Below the pieces are notes generated by a model. That model did not search any database and had not been told where the DNA came from. It saw only the letters and a list, made by a program, of their open reading frames with translations. 64,000 nucleotides of DNA from Castellaniella denitrificans. GTDB taxonomy: Bacteria; Pseudomonadota; Gammaproteobacteria; Burkholderiales; Burkholderiaceae_B. The stretch covers positions 1-64,000 of the forward strand of contig NZ_JBHSEZ010000008.1 of NCBI RefSeq assembly GCF_042653765.1, read 5' to 3'. The translations under genes and the position numbers were made by a program. Positions 19,933 through 28,377 of this stretch are shown piece after piece (position 1 is the first letter of the stretch; each line of letters starts with the position of its first letter).

Positions 19933-20634
19933 ATGACCCAGGGGAAACCCGTGAAGAACGCCAAGGCTCGTCTGTTCGAAGACCTCAAGCAGCAGATCCT
20001 GACGATGGAGCTGGGCCCGGACGAGGATCTGGACGAGGTCGAGCTGTGCGAACGCTACGGCCTGTCGCGCACGCCCGTGCGCGAGATCTTCCGCCGCCTG
20101 AGCGGCGAAGGCTACGTCTACATCCGCGAGAACCGTGGCGTGCGCGTCTCGCCGATGAACCACTCCACCCTGCGCAACTTCTTCCTGGTGGCGCCGATGA
20201 TCTACGCGGCGGTGGGCCGGCTGGCGGTGCAGCATTTCACCCCCGCCCAACTGGCCGAGCTGAAGGAAACGCAGGCGCAGTTCCGCCAGGCGAGCCTGGC
20301 CGGCGACATCCCGGCGATGGTCCTGAAGAACAACCGCTTCCATGAAATCATGGGGGAAATGTCGGGCAACGTCTATCTGCAGACCAGCCTGAACCGCCTG
20401 CTGGTCGACCACGCCCGCATCGGCCGCACGTTCTACCAGCCGCATGACGAGGACACGGCCAGGCGCCGCCAGTTGTCCATCGACCACCACGACCAGTTCA
20501 TCGAGGCCATCGAGGCCCGCGACGAGGAAGCCATCGTGCGGCTTTCCTACGAGCACATGGAACTCTCACGCGAGAACATGGAACTGTTCATCACGCCTCC
20601 CGGACTGAAGCCGGAACCGCCGCCGGCGCCATGA
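19933..20634 (+). CDS. GntR-family regulator, FadR/FCD type (paralogue 1)
   Basis: A 233-aa regulator with an N-terminal winged helix-turn-helix (CERYGLSRTPVREIFRRLSG, about residues 38-57) and a C-terminal FCD ligand domain with its metal-binding histidines (NNRFHEIMGEM, IDHHDQFIEAIEARDEEAIV, YEHMELS). It is about three-quarters identical by eye to the next gene product, over almost the full length, so the pair arose by tandem duplication. No other gene lies between them. It probably acts on the same operon or a related ligand. Confidence 0.88.
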   Translation: MTQGKPVKNAKARLFEDLKQQILTMELGPDEDLDEVELCERYGLSRTPVREIFRRLSGEGYVYIRENRGVRVSPMNHSTLRNFFLVAPMIYAAVGRLAVQHFTPAQLAELKETQAQFRQASLAGDIPAMVLKNNRFHEIMGEMSGNVYLQTSLNRLLVDHARIGRTFYQPHDEDTARRRQLSIDHHDQFIEAIEARDEEAIVRLSYEHMELSRENMELFITPPGLKPEPPPAP

Positions 20635-20760
20635 CCCGGCCGGCCTGACGGCCCACTCCTTTCTCACCATCCTTCCACGCCGCGGCTCCCTTCGCCGGAG
20701 CCCGTGGCGCGCCGCCGCGCGCCGCGCCGGGATCGTCCGGCATCCCGCGAGAGACCTCCC

Positions 20761-20777
20761 GGGGCGCGTCGCGCCCC
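20761..20777. other. GC palindrome downstream of GntR paralogue 1
   Basis: GGGGCGCGTCGCGCCCC is symmetric around a central T (8-bp arms). It lies between the first GntR gene and the AT-rich promoter of the second. It could slow or end transcription but lacks a T tract, so it is not called a terminator. Confidence 0.35.
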
Positions 20778-20804
20778 GCGCCCGATCCGCGTGCCATCCA
20801 AAAA

Positions 20805-20837
20805 TGTATTTGACAAAAATACAAACATGACTATAAT
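20805..20837 (+). promoter_or_regulatory. Consensus sigma-70 promoter with overlapping operator for the gntR2 operon
   Basis: TTGACA (20810-20815) and TATAAT (20832-20837) are perfect consensus hexamers 16 bp apart, in an AT-rich island of about 65 bp. The inverted repeat TGTATTT-GACAA-AAATACA (20805-20823) covers the -35, and two further AAATACA-like half-sites follow at about 20839-20845 and 20850-20856. A strong promoter covered by an operator suggests repression, most simply by the adjacent GntR protein. Confidence 0.8.
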
Positions 20838-20876
20838 AAAATACAAATTAAATACATTAAGTGGACGAGACAAAGC

Positions 20877-21620
20877 ATGGAGCAATCCCGCTCGACGGCC
20901 GCCGGATCCCCGGCGTCGGCGAAAAACGGCAAGGCCAGGCTCTTCGAGGACCTGAAGCACCGGATCCTCACGCTGCAGCTGAACCCCGACGAGGACCTGG
21001 ACGAACTCGACCTGTGCAGGCGCTACGGCCTGTCGCGCACGCCCGTGCGCGAGGTCTTCCGCCGCCTGAGCGGCGAGGGCTACGTCTACATCCGCGAAAA
21101 CTTCGGCGCGCGCGTCGCGCCCATGAACCACGCCACCCTGCGGCATTTCTTCCTGGCCGCGCCGATGATCTACGCCGCGACCGGCCGCCTGGCGGCTCGC
21201 CACTTCAGGCCGGCCCAGCTCGCCCAGCTCCGGGACACGCAGGAACAGTTCAGGCAGGCCGGGGAAACGGGCGACATGGCCGCCCTGGTCCTGAAGAACA
21301 ACCGCTTCCACGAAATCATGGGCGAGATGTCGGGAAACATCTATCTGCAAGCCAGCCTGAACCGCCTGCTGGTCGACCACGCCCGCATCGGCCATACGTT
21401 CTACCTGTCGCACGACGAAGACATGGCCGGGCGCCAGCGGCTGGCCGCCGGACACCACGACCAGTTCATCGACGCCCTCGCGGCCCGCGACGAGGAAGCC
21501 ATCGTCCGGATCACCTTCGAGCACTGGGAACTGTCGCGCCAGAACATGGAAATGTTCATCACGCCCGCCGGGCTCGACCCGCACCTGCCGCACGAACGTG
21601 CGGAAACCCTGCCGACCTAG
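20877..21620 (+). CDS. GntR-family regulator, FadR/FCD type (paralogue 2)
   Basis: A 247-aa close paralogue of the preceding regulator, with winged helix-turn-helix at CRRYGLSRTPVREVFRRLSG and an FCD domain (NNRFHEIMGEMSGN, HHDQFIDALAARDEEAIV, FEHWELS). It opens a run of eight plus-strand genes; the next start is 10 bp after its stop. An operator-like palindrome over its own promoter indicates autoregulation. The ligand is probably an intermediate of the pathway encoded downstream; this is inference. Confidence 0.88.
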   Translation: MEQSRSTAAGSPASAKNGKARLFEDLKHRILTLQLNPDEDLDELDLCRRYGLSRTPVREVFRRLSGEGYVYIRENFGARVAPMNHATLRHFFLAAPMIYAATGRLAARHFRPAQLAQLRDTQEQFRQAGETGDMAALVLKNNRFHEIMGEMSGNIYLQASLNRLLVDHARIGHTFYLSHDEDMAGRQRLAAGHHDQFIDALAARDEEAIVRITFEHWELSRQNMEMFITPAGLDPHLPHERAETLPT

Positions 21621-21630
21621 GAGCAATCGA

Positions 21631-22539
21631 ATGTTCGAAGGCATCTACACCCCCGCCATCACCCCCCACGAGGCCGACGGCCGGATCGACAAGGCGGCGT
21701 TCGCCGAACTGCTCGAATCCCTGATCGAGGCCGGCGTGCACGGCATCGTCGTCGCCGGCTCCACCGGCGAGTACTACGCGCAGACGGCCCAGGAACGGAT
21801 CGACCTGGCCACCTACGCCAAGGAAGTCATCGGCACCCGCGTGCCGCTGGTGGTCGGCACGGGCGCCACGCGCACCGAGGAATCCATCGAATACGCCCAG
21901 GCCGCCCGGGCCCTGGGCGCGGACGCGATCCTGGTGGGCTCGCCTCCCTATGCCCTGCCCCTGGAGTCGGAAAACGCCGACCACGCGCTGGCGATCGACC
22001 GGGCCGCGGGCCTGCCCATCATGCTCTACAACTATCCGGGCCGCATGGGCGTGCACATGGGCCGCGACTACCTGGCCCGGGTGACGCGCTCGAAGAACGT
22101 CGTGGCGATCAAGGAAAGCTCGGGCGACATCAACCGGGTCCACCTGCTGGCCCGGGAATTTCCGCGGATCGAGATGTCCTGCGGCTGGGACGACCAGGCG
22201 CTGGAGTTCTTCGCCTGGGGCGCGCGCAGCTGGGTCTGCGCGGGATCCAATTTCCTGGCGCGCGAGCACGTGGCCCTGTACCGGGCCTGCGTGCTGGAAA
22301 ACGACTTCGACAAGGGCCGCAGGATCATGGGGGCCATGATGCCCTTCATGAATTTCCTGGACGCGGGCAAGTTCGTGCAGTCGATCAAGTACGGCTGCGA
22401 ACTGAACGGGCTGGCGGCCGGCCCGGCGCGCGCGCCGCTCCAGCCGCTGGACGAAGAGGAAAAGGCCCGCTTCCAGGCCATCGTCGCCGAGCTCAAGCGC
22501 ACGATCGCCGGCATCGTCTCGGGAGCCGACCATGCCTGA
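21631..22539 (+). CDS. DapA-family lyase/dehydratase
   Basis: A 302-aa class I (Schiff-base) lyase of the dihydrodipicolinate synthase/N-acetylneuraminate lyase family. The imine-forming lysine is in VVAIKESSGD (Lys161), the catalytic tyrosine in MLYNYPGRMG (Tyr133), and Arg138, which binds a substrate carboxylate in E. coli DapA, is conserved with the same number. The GTTGE loop is GSTGE (43-47). Because a regulator, aldehyde dehydrogenase and amine oxidase are linked, this is probably catabolic (for example a 2-keto acid dehydratase, deaminase or aldolase), not lysine synthesis. Exact substrate unknown. Confidence 0.85.
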   Translation: MFEGIYTPAITPHEADGRIDKAAFAELLESLIEAGVHGIVVAGSTGEYYAQTAQERIDLATYAKEVIGTRVPLVVGTGATRTEESIEYAQAARALGADAILVGSPPYALPLESENADHALAIDRAAGLPIMLYNYPGRMGVHMGRDYLARVTRSKNVVAIKESSGDINRVHLLAREFPRIEMSCGWDDQALEFFAWGARSWVCAGSNFLAREHVALYRACVLENDFDKGRRIMGAMMPFMNFLDAGKFVQSIKYGCELNGLAAGPARAPLQPLDEEEKARFQAIVAELKRTIAGIVSGADHA

Positions 22540-24043
22540 AGCACTGACCGCCGCAGGATACGCGCAGCTCGCCGGGACGCTGGACTTTCCCCGGGAAGCC
22601 TACATCGGCGGACGCCACCGGCCGGCGGCGTCCGGCCGCACCTTCCCCACGGTCAATCCGGCGACCGGCGAAGTCCTGTCCCACCTGGCGGCCTGCGACG
22701 CCGCCGACGTGGACCTGGCCGCCGCCGCGGCCAGGGAAGCCTTCGAGGACGGCCGCTGGCGCCTGCGCGCGCCGGCCGGGCGCAAGACCGTCCTGCTGGC
22801 GCTGGCCGACCTGATGGAGCGGCACTGGCACGAGTTGGCCGTCCTGGAAAGCCTGGACAGCGGCAAGCCCGTGGGCGAATGCCATGCCGTGGACCTGCCG
22901 GAAACCCTGCGCACGATCCGCTGGCACGCCGAGCTGATCGACAAGATCTACGACCACACGGCTCCGGTGGGCGCGGACGCCCTGGCCCTCGTCGTGCGCG
23001 AACCCATCGGCGTGGTCGGCCTGGTCCTGCCGTGGAACTTCCCCCTGCTGATGCTGGCCTGGAAGATCGGCCCCGCGCTCGCGGCCGGCTGCTCGGTGAT
23101 CGTCAAGCCGGCGGAACAGACCTCGATGACCGCCCTGCGGGTGGCGGAACTGGCCAGCCAGGCGGGCATCCCGCCCGGCGTCTTCAACGTCGTGACCGGC
23201 ACCGGCCAGGACGCGGGCGCGCCCATCGGCCTGCATCCGGACATCGCCATGGTCAGCTTCACCGGCTCGACCGCCACCGGACGCCGCTTCCTGCGCTACG
23301 CCGCCGACTCCAACCTCAAGCGCGTCGTGCTGGAATGCGGCGGCAAGAACCCCGCCGTCGTGCTCGCCGACGCCGAGGACCTGGACCGCGTCGCGGAACA
23401 CATCGTCAACGGCGCGTTCTGGAACATGGGCGAGAACTGCTCGGCCACCTCGCGCCTGATCGTCCATTCGTCCATCAAGGACGAACTGGTGAAGCGCGTC
23501 CTGCGGGCCATGCGCGAATGGAAGATGGGCGATCCGCTGGATCCCGCGAACCGCATGGGCGCCCTGGTCAGCCCGGCGCACTTCCGGAAGGTGCAATCGT
23601 TCCTGGCGCGGGCCCGGGCCGAGTCGCTGGCCGTGGCGGCGGGCGGCTCCACGCGCGACGACATCTACATCGAGCCCACCGTGATCGTCGACGTCGGCCG
23701 CGACAGCCCCCTGTTCCGCGAGGAAATCTTCGGGCCGGTCCTGGCCGTGACGACCTTCGACACGCTGGAGCAGGCCATCGCCCTGGCCAACGACACGAGC
23801 TACGGCCTGGCGGCCTCCGTCCACACCGGCAGCCTGCGCCACGCCATCCGGCTGGCGCACGCCATCCGCGCCGGCATCGTGACGGTGAACTGCTTCGGCG
23901 AAGGAGACGTCACCACCCCCTTCGGGGGCCACAAGGAATCCGGCTTCGGCGGCCGGGACAAGTCGATCTGGGCGCATGACCAGTACACCGAGCTGAAGAC
24001 CATCTGGATCGACACCTCGGCGCCCGCGGAGGCCGGACGATGA
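22532..24043 (+). CDS. NAD(P)-dependent aldehyde (semialdehyde) dehydrogenase
   Basis: A 503-aa ALDH-superfamily enzyme. It has the substrate/cofactor block VGLVLPWNFPLLMLAWKIGP, KPAEQTS, the nucleotide motif FTGSTATG, the general base in LECGGKNP (Glu268) and the nucleophile in GENCSATSR (Cys303). By eye it is closest to gamma-glutamyl-gamma-aminobutyraldehyde or other omega-aminoaldehyde dehydrogenases. The start overlaps the lyase stop by 8 nt and its stop overlaps the next gene as ATGA, so all three enzymes are translationally coupled. Confidence 0.88.
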   Translation: MPEALTAAGYAQLAGTLDFPREAYIGGRHRPAASGRTFPTVNPATGEVLSHLAACDAADVDLAAAAAREAFEDGRWRLRAPAGRKTVLLALADLMERHWHELAVLESLDSGKPVGECHAVDLPETLRTIRWHAELIDKIYDHTAPVGADALALVVREPIGVVGLVLPWNFPLLMLAWKIGPALAAGCSVIVKPAEQTSMTALRVAELASQAGIPPGVFNVVTGTGQDAGAPIGLHPDIAMVSFTGSTATGRRFLRYAADSNLKRVVLECGGKNPAVVLADAEDLDRVAEHIVNGAFWNMGENCSATSRLIVHSSIKDELVKRVLRAMREWKMGDPLDPANRMGALVSPAHFRKVQSFLARARAESLAVAAGGSTRDDIYIEPTVIVDVGRDSPLFREEIFGPVLAVTTFDTLEQAIALANDTSYGLAASVHTGSLRHAIRLAHAIRAGIVTVNCFGEGDVTTPFGGHKESGFGGRDKSIWAHDQYTELKTIWIDTSAPAEAGR

Positions 24044-25371
24044 GCGACAGGACCATCCGCCGCCAGCCGGCCGAGACCGGCGTCTCGGGCTGGGAAGCCA
24101 TCGCGCCCCGGCGGTTCCCGCCGCGCGTCCTGGATTCCGCCCTGCGGGCCGACTGGCTGATCGTCGGCGCCGGTTTCGGCGGCCTGTCGGCCGCGCGGCG
24201 GCTGCGCCAGTTGCGCCCGGCGGACAGCATCGTCGTGCTCGACGCCCAGGAAGTCGCGATCGGCGCCTCCGGGCGCAATTCCGGCTTCATGATCGACGTG
24301 CCCCACAACCTGACGTCCGGCAACTATTCCGTCGGCGGGGCGGCGTCCAGCCTGCTGGAGATCAGCCAGAACCGCATGGCCATCGCCTTCGCCTCCGAAA
24401 TCGCGCGGGAATACGGCATGCCCGCCGAGACCTTCGATCCCTCGGGCAAGATCAACGCCGCCGCCACGGAACGGGGGCTGAGGCTGAACCGCGGCTTCGC
24501 CGACTCGCTGCGGCAGATCGGAGAGCCCAGCGAGACCCTGGACGCCGCCCAGATGCGCGAGATCACCGGGTCCGGCTACTACCTGGGGGGCGTCTACACC
24601 CCGGGCGCGGTGATGATCCAGCCCGCCGACTACATCCGGCGCCTGGCCCAGGGACTGGCGGGCGAGATCGACCTGTTCGAGAACTCGCCCGTGCTGTCGC
24701 TCGCCCGCAAGGGCCAGGTCTGGGAAGCGGTCTCGCGCCGCGGCAGCGTGCAGGCGCCGCGGGTCATCCTGGCCGTCAACGGCCACGTCGAGAGCTTCGG
24801 CCACTTCCGCCGCCGCCTGATCCACGTCTACACCTACGCGTCCATGAGCGCGGCGTTTCCGGCGGGCCAGGGCGGCGCCGACCGGTGGGCGCTGCTGCCC
24901 GCCGACCCCATGGGCGCCACGCTGCGCAAGATCACCCGCGACGGGCGATCGCGCATCGTGATCCGGACGCACTTCACCTACAACCCCGACATCCGCGTCT
25001 CCGAACGGCAGGTGGCGCGGATCGCCGCCCAGGAACGGCGTTCCTTCGACGAACGCTTTCCCGCGCTGAAGGACGTCCCGATGGAATTCAGCTGGGCCGG
25101 GGCGCTGTGCCTGAGCACCAACCACACGCCCGCCTTCGGGGAAATCGAGCCGGGACTCTATTCCGCCTGCTGCGAGAACGGGCTGGGCACGGTCAAGAGC
25201 ACCCTGGCCGGGATGATGGCCGCGGAACTGGCCACCGGCACGTCCAGCGAACCCTTGCGGCAGTTCCGGCGGCAGCCGCAGCCGGGGCGCCTGCCGCCCC
25301 GGCCCATCGCCTGGCTGGGCATCAACGCCGTCATCCGATGGCACCAATTGCGTGCCGGCCGGGAGGGCTGA
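24040..25371 (+). CDS. FAD-dependent amine/amino-acid oxidoreductase (DAO family)
   Basis: A 443-aa flavoprotein of the D-amino-acid oxidase/glycine oxidase fold. The dinucleotide motif LIVGAGFGGLSAARRLR begins near residue 42; GASGRNSGFM follows, as in gamma-glutamylputrescine oxidase-type proteins; a C-terminal segment, FGEIEPGLYSACCENGLGTV, closes the FAD site. No signal peptide or membrane helix is visible. It probably oxidises a secondary or methylated amine to an imine or aldehyde, feeding the dehydrogenase. Substrate inferred only from context. Confidence 0.82.
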   Translation: MSDRTIRRQPAETGVSGWEAIAPRRFPPRVLDSALRADWLIVGAGFGGLSAARRLRQLRPADSIVVLDAQEVAIGASGRNSGFMIDVPHNLTSGNYSVGGAASSLLEISQNRMAIAFASEIAREYGMPAETFDPSGKINAAATERGLRLNRGFADSLRQIGEPSETLDAAQMREITGSGYYLGGVYTPGAVMIQPADYIRRLAQGLAGEIDLFENSPVLSLARKGQVWEAVSRRGSVQAPRVILAVNGHVESFGHFRRRLIHVYTYASMSAAFPAGQGGADRWALLPADPMGATLRKITRDGRSRIVIRTHFTYNPDIRVSERQVARIAAQERRSFDERFPALKDVPMEFSWAGALCLSTNHTPAFGEIEPGLYSACCENGLGTVKSTLAGMMAAELATGTSSEPLRQFRRQPQPGRLPPRPIAWLGINAVIRWHQLRAGREG

Positions 25372-25388
25372 GCTCCCGGCGACGCAAG

Positions 25389-25408
25389 CCGGGGCGCCCG
25401 CGCCCCGG
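25389..25408 (+). other. GC hairpin before the ABC binding-protein gene
   Basis: CCGGGGCG-CCCG-CGCCCCGG forms an 8-bp stem with a 4-nt loop in the 84-bp gap between the oxidase and the binding-protein gene. There is no T tract. It may be a processing or stability element setting off the transporter part of the operon. Confidence 0.45.
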
Positions 25409-25455
25409 ACACCGCAGCAAACCGACCCTACCATTATGAGATCAGGAGACACGAC

Positions 25456-26307
25456 ATGAAAATTTTCAGGAAACTGCTCTGCGCCGCCGCGATGGCCGGC
25501 GCCATGGCATCCTCCGCCCACGCGGCCAAGGAGACCATCACCATGGGGACGATGTCATGGGAAGACCTGACCCCCATCACCTACGTCACCAAGCACGTCC
25601 TGGAGGACGCGGGCTACGAGGTCAAGGTGACCGAGTTCTCCGAATGGGGCATCGCCTACGCCGCGCTGGTCAAGGGCGACGTGCAGATCATGGCCTCGCA
25701 GATCAATTACGCGGGCCAGGACTACTGGAACCGCAACAAGAACCGGCTGGAAAAGCTCTCGCCCGTCTCCTTCGGGCTGTACCAGGCGGTCGCCGTCCCG
25801 AAGTACGTGACGATCGACTCCATGGAGCAGCTCAACGAGCACGTCGACCAGTTCGGCGGCAAGATCGTCGGCATCGAGCCCGGGTCCGGGCTGATGAGCG
25901 ACGCCGCCAAGGCCGTCAAGGCCTACGACCTGAAGTACAAGCTGATCGACGGCAGCACGGCCGGCATGACCGCGGCGCTGAAATCCGCGGTCGACCGCAA
26001 GGAATGGATCGCCGTGACGCTGTGGGATCCGACCTGGATGATGGTGAAGTACGACATGAAGTTCCTGAAGGATCCCAAGGAAGTCTTCCCCGGACCGCAG
26101 GGCTACTACTGGATCGGCAAGAAGGGCTTCTCCCAGGAGCATCCGGGCGCGCGCGAGGCGCTGGCGGGCATCTACATCCCCCTGAGCGCCATCGCCGAGA
26201 TCAACGTCGGCATGAACGACGGACAGACGGTGCAGCAAGCCAGCGATGCCTGGGTCGCGAAGAACGCCGACCGCGTCAAGCGCTGGGAAAACATGAAGAA
26301 GTACTGA
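25456..26307 (+). CDS. Betaine-type ABC transporter substrate-binding protein (OpuAC family)
   Basis: A 283-aa periplasmic protein with signal peptide MKIFRKLLCAAAMAGAMASS cleaved near AHA/AK. It belongs to the OpuAC/ProX glycine-betaine binding class. Aromatic residues likely to cage a quaternary ammonium group appear in GTMSWEDLTP, EFSEWGIAYA and TLWDPTWMMV. It is the first gene of the transporter part of the operon and is bracketed by GC hairpins at 25389-25408 and 26318-26355, which would favour higher levels of this protein than of the membrane parts. Confidence 0.9.
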   Translation: MKIFRKLLCAAAMAGAMASSAHAAKETITMGTMSWEDLTPITYVTKHVLEDAGYEVKVTEFSEWGIAYAALVKGDVQIMASQINYAGQDYWNRNKNRLEKLSPVSFGLYQAVAVPKYVTIDSMEQLNEHVDQFGGKIVGIEPGSGLMSDAAKAVKAYDLKYKLIDGSTAGMTAALKSAVDRKEWIAVTLWDPTWMMVKYDMKFLKDPKEVFPGPQGYYWIGKKGFSQEHPGAREALAGIYIPLSAIAEINVGMNDGQTVQQASDAWVAKNADRVKRWENMKKY

Positions 26308-26317
26308 GACGGCCCGC

Positions 26318-26355
26318 GCCCGGGCTCCGCCGCCGCCCGGCGGCGGAGCCCGGGC
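26318..26355 (+). other. 17-bp perfect hairpin after the binding-protein gene
   Basis: The arms GCCCGGGCTCCGCCGCC (26318-26334) and its exact complement (26339-26355) enclose the loop GCCC. It starts 11 bp after the binding-protein stop. There is no T tract, so partial attenuation or protection of the upstream mRNA from 3' decay is more likely than full termination, as in other binding-protein-dependent transport operons. Confidence 0.75.
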
Positions 26356-26409
26356 CCAGGCACGAGGCAAGAACCCACGTGCGCGCCATCCGCGCATCCG
26401 GAGCATCGC

Positions 26410-27501
26410 ATGACGACACCCAACACCCAGGCCGACGAGATCCTGGTCGACTGCCAGTCGGTCTGGAAGATATTCGGCGAGAAAGCGCCCGAGGCGATGA
26501 AGGCGATCACCGGGCAGGGATTGTCCAAACGGGACATCCTGCAGAAATTCGGCTGCATGGTCGGCGTCTCGGGCGTGAGCCTGCAGGTCAGGCGCGGCGA
26601 GATCTTCTGCATCATGGGCCTGTCCGGCAGCGGCAAATCGACGCTGATCCGCCTGCTCAACCGGCTCATCGCGCCCACCCAGGGCCGGGTGCTGGTCAAG
26701 GGCAAGGACCTGGCCACCCTGGACGCGGCCGCCTTGCGCGACATGCGCGCCCACCACATCGGCATGGTGTTCCAGAGCGTGGCCCTGCTGCCTCACCGCA
26801 CCGTGCTGGAGAACACCGCCTTCGGACTGGAGGTCCAGGGGGTGGCGAAGGGAGAGCGCAACAAGGTCGCGGCCGGGGCGCTGGAGAAAGTGGGCCTGGC
26901 GGACTGGAAGGACCACTACCCCGACGAGCTGTCCGGGGGCATGCAGCAGCGCGTCGGGCTGGCGCGCGCCATCGCGGCCGATCCCGAGATCATCCTGATG
27001 GACGAGCCGTTCAGCGCGCTCGACCCGCTGATCCGGCGGCAGCTGCAGGACGAATTCCGCGCGCTGACCAAGCAGCTGGGCAAATCGGCCGCCTTCATCA
27101 CGCACGACCTGGACGAGGCGATCCGCATCGGCGACCGCATCGCCATCATGAAGGACGGCGTCCTGATCCAGGTCGGGACCGCCGAGGAAATCGTCCGCAA
27201 TCCGGCCGACGACTACGTGGCCGAATTCGTGGCCGGCATCTCGCGCCTGAATCTCGTCAAGGCCCGCTCCATCATGCGTCCGGTCGCCGAGTTCCGCGCC
27301 GCGCACCCCGACGTCGCCCTCGACGCCCTGCCGCGCGCCGCGTCCGAGGCCGACATCGCCGAACTGATCGCCCTGTCCACCCGGACAGGCCTGGACGCGG
27401 TCGCGATCATGGACGACGCCGGTCCCGTCGGCGTCGTGTCCCCCCGCGACCTGCTCAAGGGCATCCAGGGCGACCCGGCCGCCCGGCCCGCTGCCGGCTG
27501 A
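26410..27501 (+). CDS. Betaine-type ABC transporter ATPase (ProV/OpuAA family)
   Basis: A 363-aa ATPase of the quaternary-amine uptake class. Walker A is GLSGSGKST, the signature LSGGMQQRVGLARA, Walker B IILMDEP and the H-loop ITHDLDEA. The N-terminal VWKIFGEKAPEAM is typical of ProV. A short C-terminal regulatory region (about residues 270-355, LDAVAIMDDAGPVGVVSPRD) resembles a CBS half. It starts 102 bp after the binding protein and is followed by two permeases. Confidence 0.9.
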   Translation: MTTPNTQADEILVDCQSVWKIFGEKAPEAMKAITGQGLSKRDILQKFGCMVGVSGVSLQVRRGEIFCIMGLSGSGKSTLIRLLNRLIAPTQGRVLVKGKDLATLDAAALRDMRAHHIGMVFQSVALLPHRTVLENTAFGLEVQGVAKGERNKVAAGALEKVGLADWKDHYPDELSGGMQQRVGLARAIAADPEIILMDEPFSALDPLIRRQLQDEFRALTKQLGKSAAFITHDLDEAIRIGDRIAIMKDGVLIQVGTAEEIVRNPADDYVAEFVAGISRLNLVKARSIMRPVAEFRAAHPDVALDALPRAASEADIAELIALSTRTGLDAVAIMDDAGPVGVVSPRDLLKGIQGDPAARPAAG

Positions 27502-27525
27502 GGCCGGCCCCCAGGAGAGTTCACC

Positions 27526-28377
27526 ATGAACGATACCGATCTGATCTCCGCGTTCGACGGCTGGATGGACGACGCCCTGGCCCACCTGACGGACAGTTCC
27601 AGCCAGGTCTTCACCGCGATCCAGGGCGGCCTGGAAGGCTTCTACGGCGCCATCCTGTGGCTGCTGGACCTGACGCCGTTCTACGTCGTGGCGCTCGCCA
27701 TCGGCCTGCTGGGCTGGCGCCTGGTCGGCTGGCGTTTCGGCGGCCTGGCGGCCGTCGCACTGGCGGCCTGCCAGCTGATGAATCTCTGGCCAGAGACCAT
27801 CGGCACGCTGGCCCTGGTGATCGCCGCCACGCTGCTGGCCCTGGCGGCCGCCATTCCGGCCGGCATCCTGAGCGGCTACGTCCCGGCGCTGGACCGGCTG
27901 GCCGCCCCCGTGCTGGACCTGGTGCAGACCCTGCCCCCGTACATCTACCTGCTGCCCGGGATCGCGCTGCTGGGCTACGGCCCCGCGACCGCCCTGGTCT
28001 CGACCCTGGTCGTCGCGATCCCACCGGCGTTCCGCCTGTCCTCGCTGGGCATGCGGATGGCGCCCATCGAATACATCGAACTGGGCATGGCCACCGGCAT
28101 GACCCGCTGGCAGATGTTCGCCAAGATCCGGCTGCCCTTCGCCCTGCCCAGCATCATGGCCGGCATCAACCAGAGCCTGATGATGGCGTTCGGCATGGTC
28201 GTCATCGCCGGCATCGTCGGTTCCGGCGGCCTGGGCCAGACCATCTACGACGCGATCCGCAAGCTCGACATCGCCAAGTCCATCGACGCGGCCATCGCCA
28301 TCGTCATCCTGACCATGATCCTGGACCGGCTCAGCCAGAGCGCCGACCGTTCCGGCCCCGGAAGGAGAAAGGCATGA
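27526..28377 (+). CDS. Betaine-type ABC transporter permease 1 (ProW family)
   Basis: A 283-aa inner-membrane permease. An amphipathic N-terminus precedes the helices; the conserved permease core includes VLDLVQTLPPYIYLLPGIAL, the EAA-type loop EYIELGMATGMTRWQMFAKI and MMAFGMVVIAGIVGSGGLGQ. It starts 24 bp after the ATPase and its stop overlaps the next permease as ATGA. In most ProU/OpuA systems a single ProW acts as a homodimer; here two different ProW-like genes follow each other. Confidence 0.9.
   Translation: MNDTDLISAFDGWMDDALAHLTDSSSQVFTAIQGGLEGFYGAILWLLDLTPFYVVALAIGLLGWRLVGWRFGGLAAVALAACQLMNLWPETIGTLALVIAATLLALAAAIPAGILSGYVPALDRLAAPVLDLVQTLPPYIYLLPGIALLGYGPATALVSTLVVAIPPAFRLSSLGMRMAPIEYIELGMATGMTRWQMFAKIRLPFALPSIMAGINQSLMMAFGMVVIAGIVGSGGLGQTIYDAIRKLDIAKSIDAAIAIVILTMILDRLSQSADRSGPGRRKA

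Noticed and set aside
21631..22539. Lysine-biosynthetic dihydrodipicolinate synthase (dapA)
   Set aside because: Catalytic residues match, but linkage to a GntR regulator, aldehyde dehydrogenase, amine oxidase and importer points to catabolism by another member of the family.
25557..28373. Very long plus-strand frame running through the binding protein, ATPase and first permease in another frame
   Set aside because: Only the final part from 28374 encodes a recognisable permease. Upstream residues are Arg/Pro/Gly-rich shadow of the true genes.
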